Translations under genes and position numbers: made by a program
Source of the DNA: Flammeovirgaceae bacterium
GTDB taxonomy: Bacteria; Bacteroidota; Bacteroidia; Cytophagales; Cyclobacteriaceae
Reading direction: 5' to 3'
Assembly: GCA_016709845.1 (NCBI GenBank)
Contig: JADJMA010000063.1
Span: 1 to 64,000, forward strand
DNA: 64,000 nt
Shown: positions 11,304-22,484 of the stretch, piece after piece
Layout of the letters: each line of letters opens with the position of its first letter
How positions within the stretch are numbered: the first letter of the stretch is position 1
Notes under the pieces: generated by a model
The model's input: the letters and a program-made list of their open reading frames with translations, nothing else
Told to the model about the DNA's origin: nothing
Database searches by the model: none

Positions 11304-12287
11304 TCAGATCGTAATGGCATTGCGCGAATATTTGTTTCGATAATCGATAGGCGAAAGGCCGGTAATTTTTTTGAAGACAGTTCTAAATGCTTTGGTATCC
11401 GAATAACCCACATCATACATAACCTCCGTTACATTTTTACGACTTTGCCTCAGACTTTTCTTGGCAGCTTCAATTCGCACCTGCTGAATATATTCAAAGG
11501 GGTGTTATTGGTTGCTTTTTTTAAATCTTCTTTCAAAATTTCTTCTGCCAATGGCAAACTTAGCGGCCAGGTCTTCCACCGAAATTTTGTCTGCTACATT
11601 TCTCTCAATAAACGCCTGCGCCTTTTTGACGTGTTCATCATTATGTGTGTTTTGCCCATTAAACATAATAAATGGAGATTGACTGAACCGATCGATTTCT
11701 ATTTCATAATATTTTGAAAACAGAATGGCCATCTCACGACTGGTGTATTTCTCAAGTATATATAATAACAGGTTCCAGAACGAGTTGGCGCCACCGCTTG
11801 AATAAATGCCCTTTTCATCTGTGATTATTTTGTCGGAAACCAATTCTACTTCTGGAAATAATTGTTTGAAGGTATCCACCATGCTCCAGTGGGTAGAGCA
11901 TTTTTTACCTTCTAATAAACCAGTTGCTGCTAATATAAAGGCTCCCACACAAAGACTCGCCACCTCAGCTCCTTGTTCATGCTGTTTGGTGATCCACGGA
12001 AAGAATTTTTTATTAACTTCAATTACTTCGTTCATATTTCCATTCACGGCTGGGATTATTATTAAGTCTGTTTTTTTTAGCTGATTAATGGTTATGTCCG
12101 GAGACACCTTAAAGAGACGATCATACACTTGTTCATTGGAATTCAATCCGACCAACTGAACCTGAAACAACGGCTTTTTTCCGGCAGCAGTCAGAAACTC
12201 ATTGACTTTGTTAAATAGGATAAAAGGTCCTTCAATGCAACTCAAAGCTACCGCCCCTTGGGGAACTAGAATTGAAATGTGTTTCAT
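11304..12287 (-). CDS. GlxA-type AraC family regulator with DJ-1/PfpI domain
   Basis: About 328 residues. Residues 1-170 form a DJ-1/PfpI-like class I amidotransferase fold, with the nucleophile-elbow-like ASLCVGAFILAATGLLEG; residues ~230-325 form an AraC helix-turn-helix pair (SVEDLAAKFAIGRRNFERRF, then VTEVMYDVGYSDTKAFRTVF). A frame change near 11505-11515 splits the second part; the true stop is TGA at 11304. This is the layout of GlxA/FtrA-type regulators, which respond to small metabolites. It is divergent from the 12.5-13.7 kb genes (small protein, DoxX, VOC) and may control them. Confidence 0.87.
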
Positions 12288-12508
12288 AATCTGAAGTTAT
12301 TTTGTGCCAAAGCTATAAAATACGATTGTCGTGATCAACCCTCAACAATGTCGCTTTTGCACATGATTCGATGAAGGGGAATCTGCCACATTTGTATGGT
12401 AAGCGCCAGGTTATGGGGATATATGAATTAAAAATGACATTCTTGTTTTTGGAATTACACTATCAAGATTCCCGGAAGGAATAAAGCTGCATTTCAAAAT
12501 TGTCGGGC

Positions 12509-12829
12509 ATGCTACCCTCACCAACGGGTAGAGAATTTTATGGAATCTCGCGCCCCAGCCAATCAGGAGCTATTATTTATAAAGCGATGGTGAAATCACT
12601 TTATCCCGATGAAGGCGAGAAGTATAGTTGCGAATCATTTGTAATCAAGAAAGGATCTTACTTGTCGGAGAAGATCACAGATTTTAGAAGCAATCCTTTA
12701 CTAATTGGAGAGACTTTTCAGACCCTACTTAAAGATCCACGCATAGATCGTAATGATGGTTATTGCCTGGAAATTTATAAAAACACTAATGATGTTCTAT
12801 GTATGGTTCCTGTAAAATCACAAAAATAG
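12509..12829 (+). CDS. Hypothetical small protein
   Basis: About 106 residues from ATG 12509 (a TTG at 12500 is an alternative; an in-frame stop lies at 12482). Contains a YGISRPSQSG segment and a charged C-terminal half ending in VLCMVPVK. The alternating strand/helix look is reminiscent of effector-binding (GyrI-like) domains, but I cannot assign it. It starts a short plus-strand series with the DoxX and VOC genes, divergent from the GlxA-type regulator. Confidence 0.55.
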   Translation: MLPSPTGREFYGISRPSQSGAIIYKAMVKSLYPDEGEKYSCESFVIKKGSYLSEKITDFRSNPLLIGETFQTLLKDPRIDRNDGYCLEIYKNTNDVLCMVPVKSQK

Positions 12830-12862
12830 AATCAGTGTATTTAAACTTTAACAATCCATTTT

Positions 12863-13243
12863 ATGAAACAGACAAAAATTATTTATTGGATTTCCACGAG
12901 CATGATTTTTATCATGGAAGGAGTAATCCCAGCCTTCACCTCGCAAACTGAATTGGCAAAGCAAGGCATCAGTCATTTAGGATACCCGGGTTATTTTGGA
13001 AATGCTTTAGTGGTTTTCAAAGTATTGGGTGCCATTGCGCTACTAATTCCACAAGTACCAAAGCGAATAAAAGAATTTGCTTATGCCGGGTTTGTCTTTG
13101 ACTTTGTGTTTGCGAGCCTTAGCCATTTTGTTGTTGATGGAGTCGATTTTCAATCATTCTTTCCATTAATCTTCCTGGTAATTTTAGTTGGGTCGTATTT
13201 GAGTTACAAGAATTTGGAAAAGAAGATAAATGCAACTACCTAA
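12863..13243 (+). CDS. DoxX-like family membrane protein
   Basis: Intact, 126 residues, four transmembrane helices. Matches the DoxX-like pattern: an N-terminal helix with FIMEGVIPAF, the LGYPGYFGNALVVFKVLGAIAL stretch split by a short loop, and the KEFAYAGFVFDFVFASLSH helix. The family is linked to oxidative stress and quinone-related functions but is biochemically loose. It is 13 bp ahead of the VOC gene, suggesting co-transcription. Confidence 0.88.
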   Translation: MKQTKIIYWISTSMIFIMEGVIPAFTSQTELAKQGISHLGYPGYFGNALVVFKVLGAIALLIPQVPKRIKEFAYAGFVFDFVFASLSHFVVDGVDFQSFFPLIFLVILVGSYLSYKNLEKKINATT

Positions 13244-13255
13244 TTTAAAATTAAT

Positions 13256-13659
13256 ATGGCTACAAGAATTTTTGTTAACCTTCCGGTTAAGGATCTTAAA
13301 AAATCGATGACCTTCTTTACTCAGCTTGGTTTTGCCTTTAACCCCCAGTTTACTGATGATAAGGCTGCATGCATGATCATAAGCGAGAATATTTTTGCCA
13401 TGCTTCTTACAGAGCCCTTCTTTAAAACCTTTACAAAAAAGAAATCTGCAATGCGCAAATAAGTACTGAAGTTTTGCTCGCGCTGGATGCAGAGAGTCGC
13501 GGGAAGGTGGAGAGTTTAGTAAAGTCTGCCGTGGCTGCAGGTGGCTCTGTGTATATGGAACCGCAAGATCACGGGTGGATGTATCAACATAGCTTTGCGG
13601 ATTTAGATGGCCACCAATGGGAGATTCTTTATATAGATGAAGGGGCCGTTCCGAAATAG
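13256..13659 (+). CDS. VOC/glyoxalase-like protein
   Basis: About 134 residues, one frame change in the A-rich stretch near 13436-13445. Begins with the VOC pattern ATRIFVNLPVKDLKKSMTFF..LGF and ends with HSFADLDGHQWEILYID, where the DGHxWE motif supplies a conserved metal-ligand Glu. VOC proteins of this subgroup resemble lactoylglutathione lyase relatives but are usually of unknown substrate. Follows DoxX by 12 bp. Confidence 0.88.
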
Positions 13660-13748
13660 TGCAGCCAGTCAAGTCTGGCCTATTTTATCCTTTTATTATT
13701 TTTTCCGATCTTTAATGGCGGCTTTGAAAGAAATTAAAAGATTATCCT

Positions 13749-16025
13749 ATGAAAGTATTTCCACTGATTATCGTTGTCGTAATGCTGGCATCGTGCGTTA
13801 AGCAATCAGAAAACAAAACAACATCTATCAATCATCGGGTAGATTCTGTATTGAGTTTAATGACGCTCGAAGAAAAAATCGGACAGCTTAATCTTCCATC
13901 AGCGGGTGCTTTTGTAACCGGAGCTGTTGAAAGTTCCGACATCGCAAAAAAAATTGAGGAGGGTAAAGTGGGTGGACTCTTCAACATCAAGACGGTTGCC
14001 AATATAAAAGAGATGCAAAAGATTGCGGTTGAAAAAAGCCGCCTCAAAATTCCTTTAATTTTTGGCATGGATGTGATTCACGGTTATGAATCTGTTTTTC
14101 CTATTCCGTTGGGGTTGAGTTGCAGTTGGGATATGAAGCTGATTGAGCGCAGTGCACGCATTGCCGCACAAGAGGCAAGTGCCGATGGTATCAACTGGAC
14201 ATTTTCGCCCATGGTTGATATTTCACGCGACCCACGATGGGGCCGCATATCAGAAGGCAGTGGGGAAGACCATATCTGGGTTCTGAAATTGCCAAAGCTA
14301 TGGTTCGAGGGTATCAGGGTAATGATTTGACGGCGAGCAACACGATTATGTCTTGTGTAAAACATTATGCGCTTTACGGTGCTTCCGAAGCTGGGCGCGA
14401 TTACAATACGGTTGACATGAGTCGACAAAGAATGTACAACGAGTACCTGCCGCCCTATAAAGCGGCCGTTGATGAAGGTGTAGGAAGTGTGATGGCTTCG
14501 TTTAATGAAATAGAAGGTATTCCGGCAACAGCCAACAAATGGTTGCTTACGGATGTGCTCCGTAACCAATGGGGCTTTAAAGGTTTTTTAGTTTCGGATT
14601 ATACGGGCGTGAGCGAAATGATCAATCATGGGATTGGCGACCTGCAAACAGTTTCGGCACGCGCCCTCGATGCAGGGCTTGATATGGACATGGTGAGTGA
14701 GGGTTTGTTAACTACTCTTGGAAATTCTGTAAAAGAAGGAAAAATCTCAGAGCAACAGATTACAGAAGCATGCCGAAGAATTTTAGAAGCGAAATTTAAA
14801 CTGGGCCTGTTTGATAACCCGTATAAATATTGTGATGAAGGTCGTGCGAAGAGCGAAGTATTCACTGATGCAAATAGGGCAGAGGCGCGAAGCACGGCTA
14901 CACAAAGTTTTGTGCTATTGAAAAATAAGAACGATGTTTTGCCAATAAATAAATCAGGCACTATTGCTTTAGTTGGTCCGTTAGCCGATGCCAAAGAAAA
15001 TATGACGGGCACGTGGAGTGTCGCTGCGAGATTCTCGGAATCGATTTCTGTGCTTGAGGGGTTGAAGAAAGCGGTAGGCACGAATGCTAAAGTTGTATAT
15101 GCGAAGGGAGCGAACCTGACGGAAGATGAAACGCTGGAAGCAAACTCAACGTTATTTGGAAAATCTCTGCATCGCGATAAGCGAACTGCTGTGGAGTTAC
15201 GAGATGAAGCCGTGCGTATTTCGAAGAATGCCGATGTAATTGTTGCGGCTGTTGGTGAAGCTGCTGAGATGAGTGGCGAGGCGGCCAGCAGAACAAACAT
15301 TGAAATTCCTGAAACTCAAAGAGAATTATTGAAAGCATTATTAAAAACCGGTAAGCCCGTTGTGCTTGTCTTATTTACCGGTCGGCCACTGGTGCTAACC
15401 TGGGAAGAAGAAAATATACCAGCTATTCTTAAATGTTTGGTTTGGCGGAAGCGAAGCCGGTGATGCTATTTCCGATGTGTTGTTTGGCGATGTTAATCCA
15501 TCGGGAAAACTATCAGCAACGTTTCCACAAAACGTAGGGCAGGTACCTATCTACTACGCACATAAAAATACAGGTCGGCCATTGAGAGGACCTTGGTTTC
15601 AAAAGTTCCAATCCAACTACCTCGATGTATCTAATGAACCTTTGTATCCCTTTGGTTTTGGGTTGAGTTATACTCAGTTTGGATATGATGAGATTAAACT
15701 AAGCGCTACGGAAATTGCTTCATCAGATTCTTTGCAAGTCTCGATTAAGGTAACTAACCAAGGTAAGCGAGACGGTAGCGAGGTAGTTCAACTTTACATT
15801 CGCGATCTTGTAGGTTCGGTGACGAGGCCTGTGAAAGAGTTGAAGAGATTTCAAAAAATCAATTTAAAGGCTGGCGAAACTAAAATGGTAAGTTTTACCT
15901 TGGGTACAAAGGATTTGTCTTTCTATAATTCGGATTTGAAGTTTGTTGCTGAGCCTGGAAAATTTCAGGTGTTTGTGGGAGGTAACTCGAGAGATGTAAA
16001 GCAGGCAGAATTTTCGCTAAAATAA
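13749..16025 (+). CDS. bglX: Family 3 beta-glucosidase (BglX-like)
   Basis: About 758 codons with frame changes near 14270 and 15440-15470. Lipoprotein leader (VVMLASC). GH3 N-terminal barrel: MTLEEKIGQL, GMDVIHGYE, the KHYALYGASEAGRDYN stretch and the nucleophile Asp in GFLVSDYTGV. The alpha/beta sandwich follows (ALVGPLADAKENMTGTW, GEAAEMSGEAASRT, the usual place of the acid/base), then the fibronectin-like C-terminal domain (YPFGFGLSYTQF ... FVGGNSRDV). Removes glucose from the non-reducing ends of beta-glucosides in the periplasm. A weak hairpin follows the gene. With the GH2 enzyme it points to plant-type polysaccharide use. Confidence 0.9.
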
Positions 16026-16050
16026 GAGAAGCCGAATCTGAAGGGCTTAG

Positions 16051-16999
16051 CTAGTTTTTCTTCTTTTTACTGCTACTCTTTGATTTCGTCATGCTTTTAT
16101 TTTTGCCATTGGTAGAGCGAGGTTTGGGCAACGAGGATTTCAACGCAGCAGCTGGCTCACCGGATGACTTGGTCTTGTAATGTTGTTTAGTCTGAATGAT
16201 CCTGCAAATTCCAAAAGATGCTGAAAGAAAGAGTTCTCTCCGTTGGCCATATAAATCAGGGGCACCTGGTTTTCCATGAATATCAGGCGGACCAGCCGGA
16301 TTTTTTAATTGATCCAGATAGGATGAATTTCGGGTATCAAAAATGCCAAAGTTAGCGCGACCATCAAAGTTGATACTCCAGTCATCATTCAAATCAAAAT
16401 CCGATCGCAAGCCCACCGCACCAAAAAGTTGAAACGCATTAAACTTATCCTTCGAAACATAAACTTCTTTATCCATATCCGGAACAAACACGCCATCATA
16501 AACAATCTCATACCCTGGGTCGGTTGGCACACTAACTCCGGGCGGGTATTTAAGTTTAGTCGATTGCCCCGGTGAGCTGATTGTATAGGTTTCCTGGCCT
16601 TTAATTAAAAAGCTTGGTGCTAAAGAAGCAACCAGGCTTAACCGAAAGAAAGACATGTCGTTAATGTGTATTTTAAGCAGCAACGGGCACACTGAAATAA
16701 TTCATCTGCACATCCCTTGTTCCAACTTCACCGCCTGTTGTATTCTTAATAATAAATTTTTGGCCGTTCGTGTATAATTTGGGGTTAATAAGATTCCAAG
16801 CCTACCGGTCGTACCCATAAGAAAAGCCAACAGGCGTGGCTCGAATGGTTAGCTTGCCATAGAAGCGAGGATCTTTGCTTAATCCCTGATCAATCGTAAA
16901 GGGAAAATTGAACCCACCGAAAACTCCAAAGGCCTCTACATTTTGTGCTGAGGCTTGGGTAAAAATAATTAATAAAAAGCCTGTAAATACGGCCTTCAT
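16051..16999 (-). CDS. Outer membrane beta-barrel-like protein with basic C-terminal tail
   Basis: About 315 codons over two or three frame changes (near 16800, 16690 and possibly 16180). The N-terminus has a signal peptide (FLLIIFTQASAQ) followed by FGVFGGFNFPF, and the middle shows alternating barrel-like strands (FQLFGAVGLRSDFDLNDDW, ELFLSASFGI), so I read it as a PorT-like barrel protein. Unusually for a barrel it ends with a tail rich in Lys and Ser (KSMTKSKSSSKKKKN) rather than an aromatic residue. The tail may be genuine or the product of a frame change near 16180. I cannot assign a function. Confidence 0.6.
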
Positions 17000-17163
17000 T
17001 TGGGGTGTTAGGTTGGGTTATTACCTTCTAAAGTTAAGCCAAAAGCAAGTATTTTGTTTTTGGCAGAACTACAAATCTAAGATAATTGAGCAAATATAGT
17101 ACAGCCTTTTTTCCACATTTGGCGTACTTTTGAGCACTTTTAGCGGGTTTACTTATTTTGAAA

Positions 17164-19147
17164 ATGAAATACTTCAGCGTACTGACGGATCGTGTGAGAG
17201 GGAAAGGAAATATTTACGTGGCTTTGCTCTTAAGCCTGCTTTTAATAATGAGCATATACTCGCTTAGCCGTATAGGCTTCTATATCTATAATGCAGATTT
17301 TTTTTCGGGTATGAACGCTGGGCGTCTTGCACGGATTATGTTGGGCGGACTAAAGTTTGACCTATCTGCCATACTCTATTCAAACTCGCTTTTCATTTTG
17401 TTGATGATATTGCCGATCACATTCAGGTTTAAGAACTGGTATCAACAATTTCTGAAAGGGTTATTTATTGTTACAAATTCAGTGGCGCTTGCAATAAATA
17501 CGGCCGACTTTGTTTACTATCGTTTTACACTTAGAAGAACAACCGTGAGCGTTTTTAGCCAATTTAAAAACGAACAGAATGGGGCGGCACTCTTTTTTCA
17601 ATTTGTTTGGGACTACTGGTACATGGTTTTGTTTTGGATGGCTTTAGTTGCTTTGCTCGTTATAGGCTATAAGAAAATAAAATATTATGGGCCTCAATTA
17701 GAAAATCGCTGGTCCTTTTATATCAGTGGCCTTGCCATGATGGCCTTAATCGGGTATCTGTTTTTTGGCGGGGCGCGGGGAGGTTTCCGTCATAGCACAC
17801 GCCCCATCACACTAAGTAATGCTGCTGAGTTTGCGAAAGAACCAAAAGATATTAATCTCGTTCTTAATACACCATTTGCATTGATGCGAACAGCCAGGAC
17901 TACTGTGATTGAGAAAGCAAATTACTTTCAAACGGACGAAGAATTGAGTCGAGCATTTAATCCATTAAAAATTCCAACGGACACTATTCCTTTCAAATAT
18001 GATAATGTGGTGGTGATCATCATTGAAAGTTATAGTAAAGAGTTTGTTGGTAAGTATAATGCATGGATGGACCCTTCACGGTACAAGGGGTACACGCCAT
18101 TTCTCGATTCGTTGATTGGTGTAAGCAGGGGGTATCAATACTCGTTTGCCAATGGCCGTAAGTCGATTGACGCGATGCCATCGGTAATCTGCAGTATTCC
18201 TTCTATTGAGGTGCCATATGTACTTTCCCATTATTCGGCAAACAAAGTGAATAGCACAGCCAGTCTATTAAAGGAGAAGGGATATTACTCAGCTTTTTCA
18301 TGGCGCACCAAATGGATCGATGGATTCAACTCGTTTGCTAACCTGGCTGGCTTTGATGATTATTTTGGAAAAGATGAATACGACAATGACGATGACTATG
18401 ATGGCAGCTGGGGAATTTGGGACGATAAATTTTTGCAATTCTTTGCGCAGAGGGTAAATACATTTAAACAGCCCTTCGATGCCACGCTGTTCACGGTTTC
18501 ATCCGATCATCCATACAACTTACCGAAGGAGTTTAAAATAAATTCAAAGGGGTGATCGCGATATCTATAAAACAATTGAATACACAGATTATTCTCTGAA
18601 AAAGTTTTTTGAAACCGCCTCTAAAATGGATTGGTACAAGCACACGCTGTTTGTCATTACGGCCGATCACGCTTCCGCAGAAATCGCTTACCCGGAATAT
18701 AATACGGCCTGGGGTTATTTTTCAATACCTGTTTTCTTCTATCAACCTGAAAAGAACTGGAGTGAATTTAAACCTGAGATCATTCAACAAATTGATATTA
18801 TGCCTACTATTTTAGGTTATCTGCATTACGATAAACCCTATGTTGCTTTTGGTCGCGATATTTTTAAGGAAAACGAAGAACCTTCTGCCTTTAATTATCT
18901 AAATCAGGTTTATCAATTTTTTCAGAGTAATTATCTCTTGCAATTTGATGGCAAGAAATCAGTAGGCCTTTATGATTTTAAATCAGATCGCTTACTTAAA
19001 AATAACTTAGTTGCGCAACTTCCTGATACAGTTGCGAAAATGGAGGCACATTTAAAAGGCTTGATTCAACAATATAATAATAGAATGGTTGACGATGATT
19101 TAACGCGGGAGGGGAGCCAAATTAAGAAATCAATTAGCACCCACTAA
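17164..19147 (+). CDS. LTA synthase-like sulfatase family membrane protein
   Basis: About 661 residues; one frame change near 18548. ATG at 17164 preferred to TTG at 17158. Five N-terminal membrane helices (about residues 20-200) precede an extracellular/periplasmic sulfatase-fold domain. Metal and catalytic motifs: VVVIIIESYSKEF (metal Glu), ANGRKSIDAMPSV (nucleophile region, Ser instead of the Thr of LtaS), SSDHPY and ITADHAS (metal Asp/His). Gram-negative members transfer phosphoglycerol or phosphoethanolamine groups to envelope glycans or lipids; the exact substrate is not predictable. A possible -7 element, TACTTTTG, lies at 17125-17132. Confidence 0.88.
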
Positions 19148-19165
19148 TGTTTTGAACCTTTAGCT

Positions 19166-19869
19166 CTAAGCTAAGTTATGGTAAACAGTTTGCACATCGT
19201 CATCTTCTTCTAAGGCACTTACACATTCCATTACCTCATCCTGTTCGGCTTCACTTAACTCTTTGGTTGTTGTCGGTAGGTATTGCAGTTCAGAACTTTT
19301 GGGCTCCAGATTTTTGATTCAAGAAACTTTTGCATGTGACCGAATTCTGTGAATTTGGTATAGATGATGATTTCTTCCTCGTCACGTTGAATATCTTCGG
19401 CCCCGGCATCAATTAAGTCAAGCTCCAGTTCATCAAGATTTAAACAGTGGGATCGAATTTAAAAACGCCTTTGCGTTCAAACAGAAACATAACGGAAGCC
19501 GAGTTGCCCATGGACCCACGTTTTTTGAGAAGAGCAGCCTCACATTGGCAACGGTCCGTGTTGGATTATCCGTAGCGCATTCTACAACAACGGTACCCCA
19601 TGTGGAGCGTACCCTTCATAAATTACTTCTTGAAAATCCTTTTCTTCTTTGCTGGATGCTCGTTTTATAGCCGCATCCACCCGGTCCTTGGGCATGTTTA
19701 TCCCCTTGGCGTTTTGAATAGCCATGCGCAAGCGCGGGTTGTTATCGGGATTGGGGCCGCCTTGCTTTACTGCAATGGCAATGTCCTTTCCAATTCGTGA
19801 AAAGCCCTTGGCCATGCGGTCAAAGCGGGCAAACATTTTGTGTTTTCTTTTTTCAAAAATCCGTCCCAT
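19166..19869 (-). CDS. yebC: YebC/PmpR family protein
   Basis: About 234 codons but broken at four or more places between 19600 and 19310. The start at 19869 gives the family opening [21 protein letters not shown]. Further hallmarks: [44 protein letters not shown] and the C-terminal [15 protein letters not shown] just before TAG 19166. The family acts as a DNA-binding regulator or as a translation factor that relieves ribosome stalling. The number of indels in so conserved a protein is a good marker of base-level assembly error. Longer upstream ORF starts (19986) run into the neighbour's promoter and are rejected. Confidence 0.88.
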
Positions 19870-19974
19870 AGTCCTAATAAAAAATTCGAAGGGTAAAAAT
19901 AGGAAAATGAATGCAGATAGGCACCCCAAAAGAAGAACTTTGACTATATGAATTTGTATTTCTAAATTGGTAAG

Positions 19975-20577
19975 ATGGGAAAACAAGATAAACGTGTAGA
20001 TGCCTACATTCTTAAGTCGGCAGATTTTGCCGTTCCTATTTTAACTCATTTGCGCGAACTCGTTCACCTGGCTTGCCCCGAGGTGGTGGAAGTAATTAAA
20101 TGGAGTTTCCCAAACTTTGAGTACAAAGGGTTGATGTGCAACATGGCAGCCTTTAAGAATCATTGTTCTTTCGGATTCTGGAAAGCATCATTAATGAAAG
20201 ACAAAACCTTGGTTAAAAATGCAGAGAGTGAGTCTTCGATGGGGCACTTGGGGCCAATAAAATCTCTTAAAGATTTACCGTCTGATAAAGTTATCATTCA
20301 GTATATAAAGGAAGCCGCTAAACTAAACGAAGCCGGTATTAAGGTAGAGAAAAAGAAACCCGTAAAAAAAGAGTTGGTAATACCTCCTTACTTTATCAAA
20401 GCCCTAAAGGCTAACAAGGCTGCCCTAAAAACTTTTGATGGTTTTAGTTATTCCAACAAAAAGGAATATGTGACTTGGATTACCGAAGCCAAAACAGAAG
20501 CTACCCGAACAAGCAGAATGGCCACGGCCATTGAATGGATGGGCGAAGGTAAAATCAGGAATTGGAAGTATCTTTAA
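19975..20577 (+). CDS. DUF1801 / YdeI (OmpD-associated) family protein
   Basis: Intact, 200 residues. The N-terminal half is a DUF1801 domain ([29 protein letters not shown]), and the C-terminal half is the bacteriocin-protection YdeI/OmdA helical domain ([18 protein letters not shown], then [23 protein letters not shown]). Cytoplasmic, no signal. Stress-related in other bacteria but with no defined biochemical role. Divergent from yebC. Confidence 0.85.
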   Translation: MGKQDKRVDAYILKSADFAVPILTHLRELVHLACPEVVEVIKWSFPNFEYKGLMCNMAAFKNHCSFGFWKASLMKDKTLVKNAESESSMGHLGPIKSLKDLPSDKVIIQYIKEAAKLNEAGIKVEKKKPVKKELVIPPYFIKALKANKAALKTFDGFSYSNKKEYVTWITEAKTEATRTSRMATAIEWMGEGKIRNWKYL

Positions 20578-20634
20578 TTGAATTAATTAAATTGATTCCT
20601 GTTTTTTATCCAGCGTTAAGCATCCAACCACCTC

Positions 20635-21389
20635 GTGATAACACTTTTCTCTTACTCACTTTCGTATGCTGAACTCTCCCTTGTTTTGCTGGTGGCCCTA
20701 TTCATTGGCATGGCCAAAACAGGCGTACACGGCACGGGTATTTTAGCAGTACCGATACTGGCAACTGTATTTGGGGGGCATCGCTCCAGCGGAATTTTGT
20801 TGCCGATATTAGTGATGGGCGATACTATGGGTGTGATTTACTATCACCGCCATGCATCCTGGAAACATTTAAAACTATTATTTCCATGGGCTGCTGTTGG
20901 TGTTATTTTAGGAACAATCGTGGGAGTTATATCAACGATCAGATTTTTAAAATGATCATGGGTGCCATCATATTAATCAGCGTGTTCATTATGATTTGGA
21001 TTGAGCAGGGTGGGCATCAGGACAGAGTTCCAACCAATAAGTTGTTTGCCCATGGTATGGGAATAGTTGGTGGCTTTACTTCTATGGTAGGAAATCTTGC
21101 AGGTTCAGTCATGGGTATCTACCTATTGTCAACCCGGTTACCTAAAAACGCCTACATAGGTACCGCGGCCTGGTTCTTTATGGTGGTTAATTGGTTTAAA
21201 TTTCCATTTCATGTTTTTGTGTGGCATACCATTTCGGTAAATACGGTGTTGTTCGATTTACTAACACTGCCCGTTATTCTTTTGGGAGCCTATTTAGGTG
21301 TTTTGACCATTAAGAACTTTTCTGATAAAAATTTTCGGTGGTTTATTATTGTTATGACATTGGTTGCTGCTATGGGTATGATTTTTTAA
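20635..21389 (+). CDS. TauE/SafE family sulfite exporter-like permease
   Basis: About 251 residues with one frame change near 20930-20945. Starts from GTG at 20635. Eight hydrophobic helices are visible; the first repeat has GMAKTGVHGTGILAVPIL and the second GIVGGFTSMVGNLAGSVMGIYLL, the duplicated motif of TauE/SafE (DUF81) permeases. These move sulfur-containing or other small anions across the inner membrane. No sulfur-metabolism neighbour, so the substrate is open. The cupin gene begins 11 bp after its stop. Confidence 0.88.
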
Positions 21390-21399
21390 TCTTTGCAGT

Positions 21400-21790
21400 A
21401 TGAAACCTGTTAACATCAAAGAGAAGTTTAGTCTATTTTCAGAAATCTGGACACCTAAAATTATTGGTGAGTTGAACGGCCAATATGTGAAGTTAGCCAA
21501 GTGAAAGATGAATTTGTCTGGCATAGTCACGAACAGGAAGATGAGTTGTTCATGATCTTCAAAGGCACATTATACATGGATTTTCGGGATAGAACAGAAG
21601 TGGTAAGAGAAGGAGAAATGATTGTTGTACCCAAAGGGGTGGAACATAACCCCAGAACCAATGGTGAAGAAGTTTGGGTTTTGCTCTTTGAGCCAAAAGA
21701 AACAGGGCATACGGAATAGTTGAGAACGAGCGCACCGTGCATAACCAAAATGGATCTAGTCTTAAGAATAATCCCGATATTGGTCTTTGA
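21400..21790 (+). CDS. Cupin domain protein (two frame changes)
   Basis: Small cupin of about 129 residues. ATG 21400 opens MKPVNIKEKFSLFSEIWTPK; a G is missing near 21502 (AAGTGA for AAGGTGA), after which VKDEFVWHSHEQEDELFMIF carries the cupin motif 1 His/Glu ligands. The apparent stop at 21717 disappears if one G is restored near 21713, giving GHTGIVENERTVHNQ and a natural end at TGA 21788-21790; related cupins have the same TGxVENERTV ending. Function unknown. Follows the TauE gene closely. Confidence 0.82.
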
Positions 21791-21803
21791 TAAAATCTGA
21801 ATT

Positions 21804-22448
21804 ATGAGAATTATTCTGTTGGGATGCTTATTAAGTTTTACCCTTCTGCTTCAGGGGCAAGATCCCTTGCGCTTCGAGAAAGAAGTCAACGAATTGGTTG
21901 CGGGGGATAGTGCAGTTAATAAAAAGAAACTCATTCTCTTTACGGGCAGCTCCAGCATTCGTTTTTGGAAAAGTTTGAAATCAGATTTTCCAGCAATCAA
22001 CACATTGAACAACGGGTTTGGTGGATCGGAGATGACGGACTTACTTTATTATGCGGATCAATTGATCATAAAGTATAATCCTAAGGAAATATTTATTTAC
22101 GAAGGCGATAACGATCTGAATTCAGGCAAGAAGGTTTCTGAAATTCTGCAGGCAGCCAATCAGCTGTTGACTCTCATTCGAGAGCGGCTTCCTAAAAACG
22201 TGAAAGTGTTTTTTATTTCGGCCAAACCGAGTATTGCGCGGTGGGCATTGAAAGAAAAGTATCTCGACTACAACAGACAATTAGAGGCATGGACCAAAAC
22301 TGAAAAGAGAGTCTACTTTGTGGATGTATGGGCACTGCTGGTAGATGCGCAAGGCGAAGTATGGAAAGATATTTTTATTGCTGATGGCCTGCATTTAAAT
22401 GAAAAGGGTTATAAAATTTGGGCCGATGCGATTAAAAAATTCCTTTAA
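21804..22448 (+). CDS. SGNH/GDSL family hydrolase
   Basis: Intact, 214 residues, signal peptide MRIILLGCLLSFTLLLQGQ. The catalytic Ser is in FTGSSSIRFW (block I), block II Gly is in NNGFGGSEMTDLL, block III Asn in EGDNDLNSG, and the Asp-His pair in DGLHLNEKGY (block V). Exported esterase or deacetylase; members of this Bacteroidota subgroup are often carbohydrate esterases, but the substrate cannot be fixed here. Confidence 0.9.
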   Translation: MRIILLGCLLSFTLLLQGQDPLRFEKEVNELVAGDSAVNKKKLILFTGSSSIRFWKSLKSDFPAINTLNNGFGGSEMTDLLYYADQLIIKYNPKEIFIYEGDNDLNSGKKVSEILQAANQLLTLIRERLPKNVKVFFISAKPSIARWALKEKYLDYNRQLEAWTKTEKRVYFVDVWALLVDAQGEVWKDIFIADGLHLNEKGYKIWADAIKKFL

Positions 22449-22484
22449 GATGTATCAGCATCCTCATTCTTTACAGGCTCGTTC

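Noticed and set aside
14626..15300. 224-residue minus-strand ORF
   Set aside because: Shadow frame inside the GH3 gene; alternating Ser/Ala/Phe composition typical of antisense reading.
16028..16047. Terminator after the GH3 gene
   Set aside because: Arms AAGCC/GGCTT are only five bases with no immediate T run; too weak to call.
19582..19986. Longer yebC start at 19986
   Set aside because: The extra 39 residues are hydrophobic and unlike YebC; they overlap the promoter region of the divergent gene. Start at 19869 matches the family.
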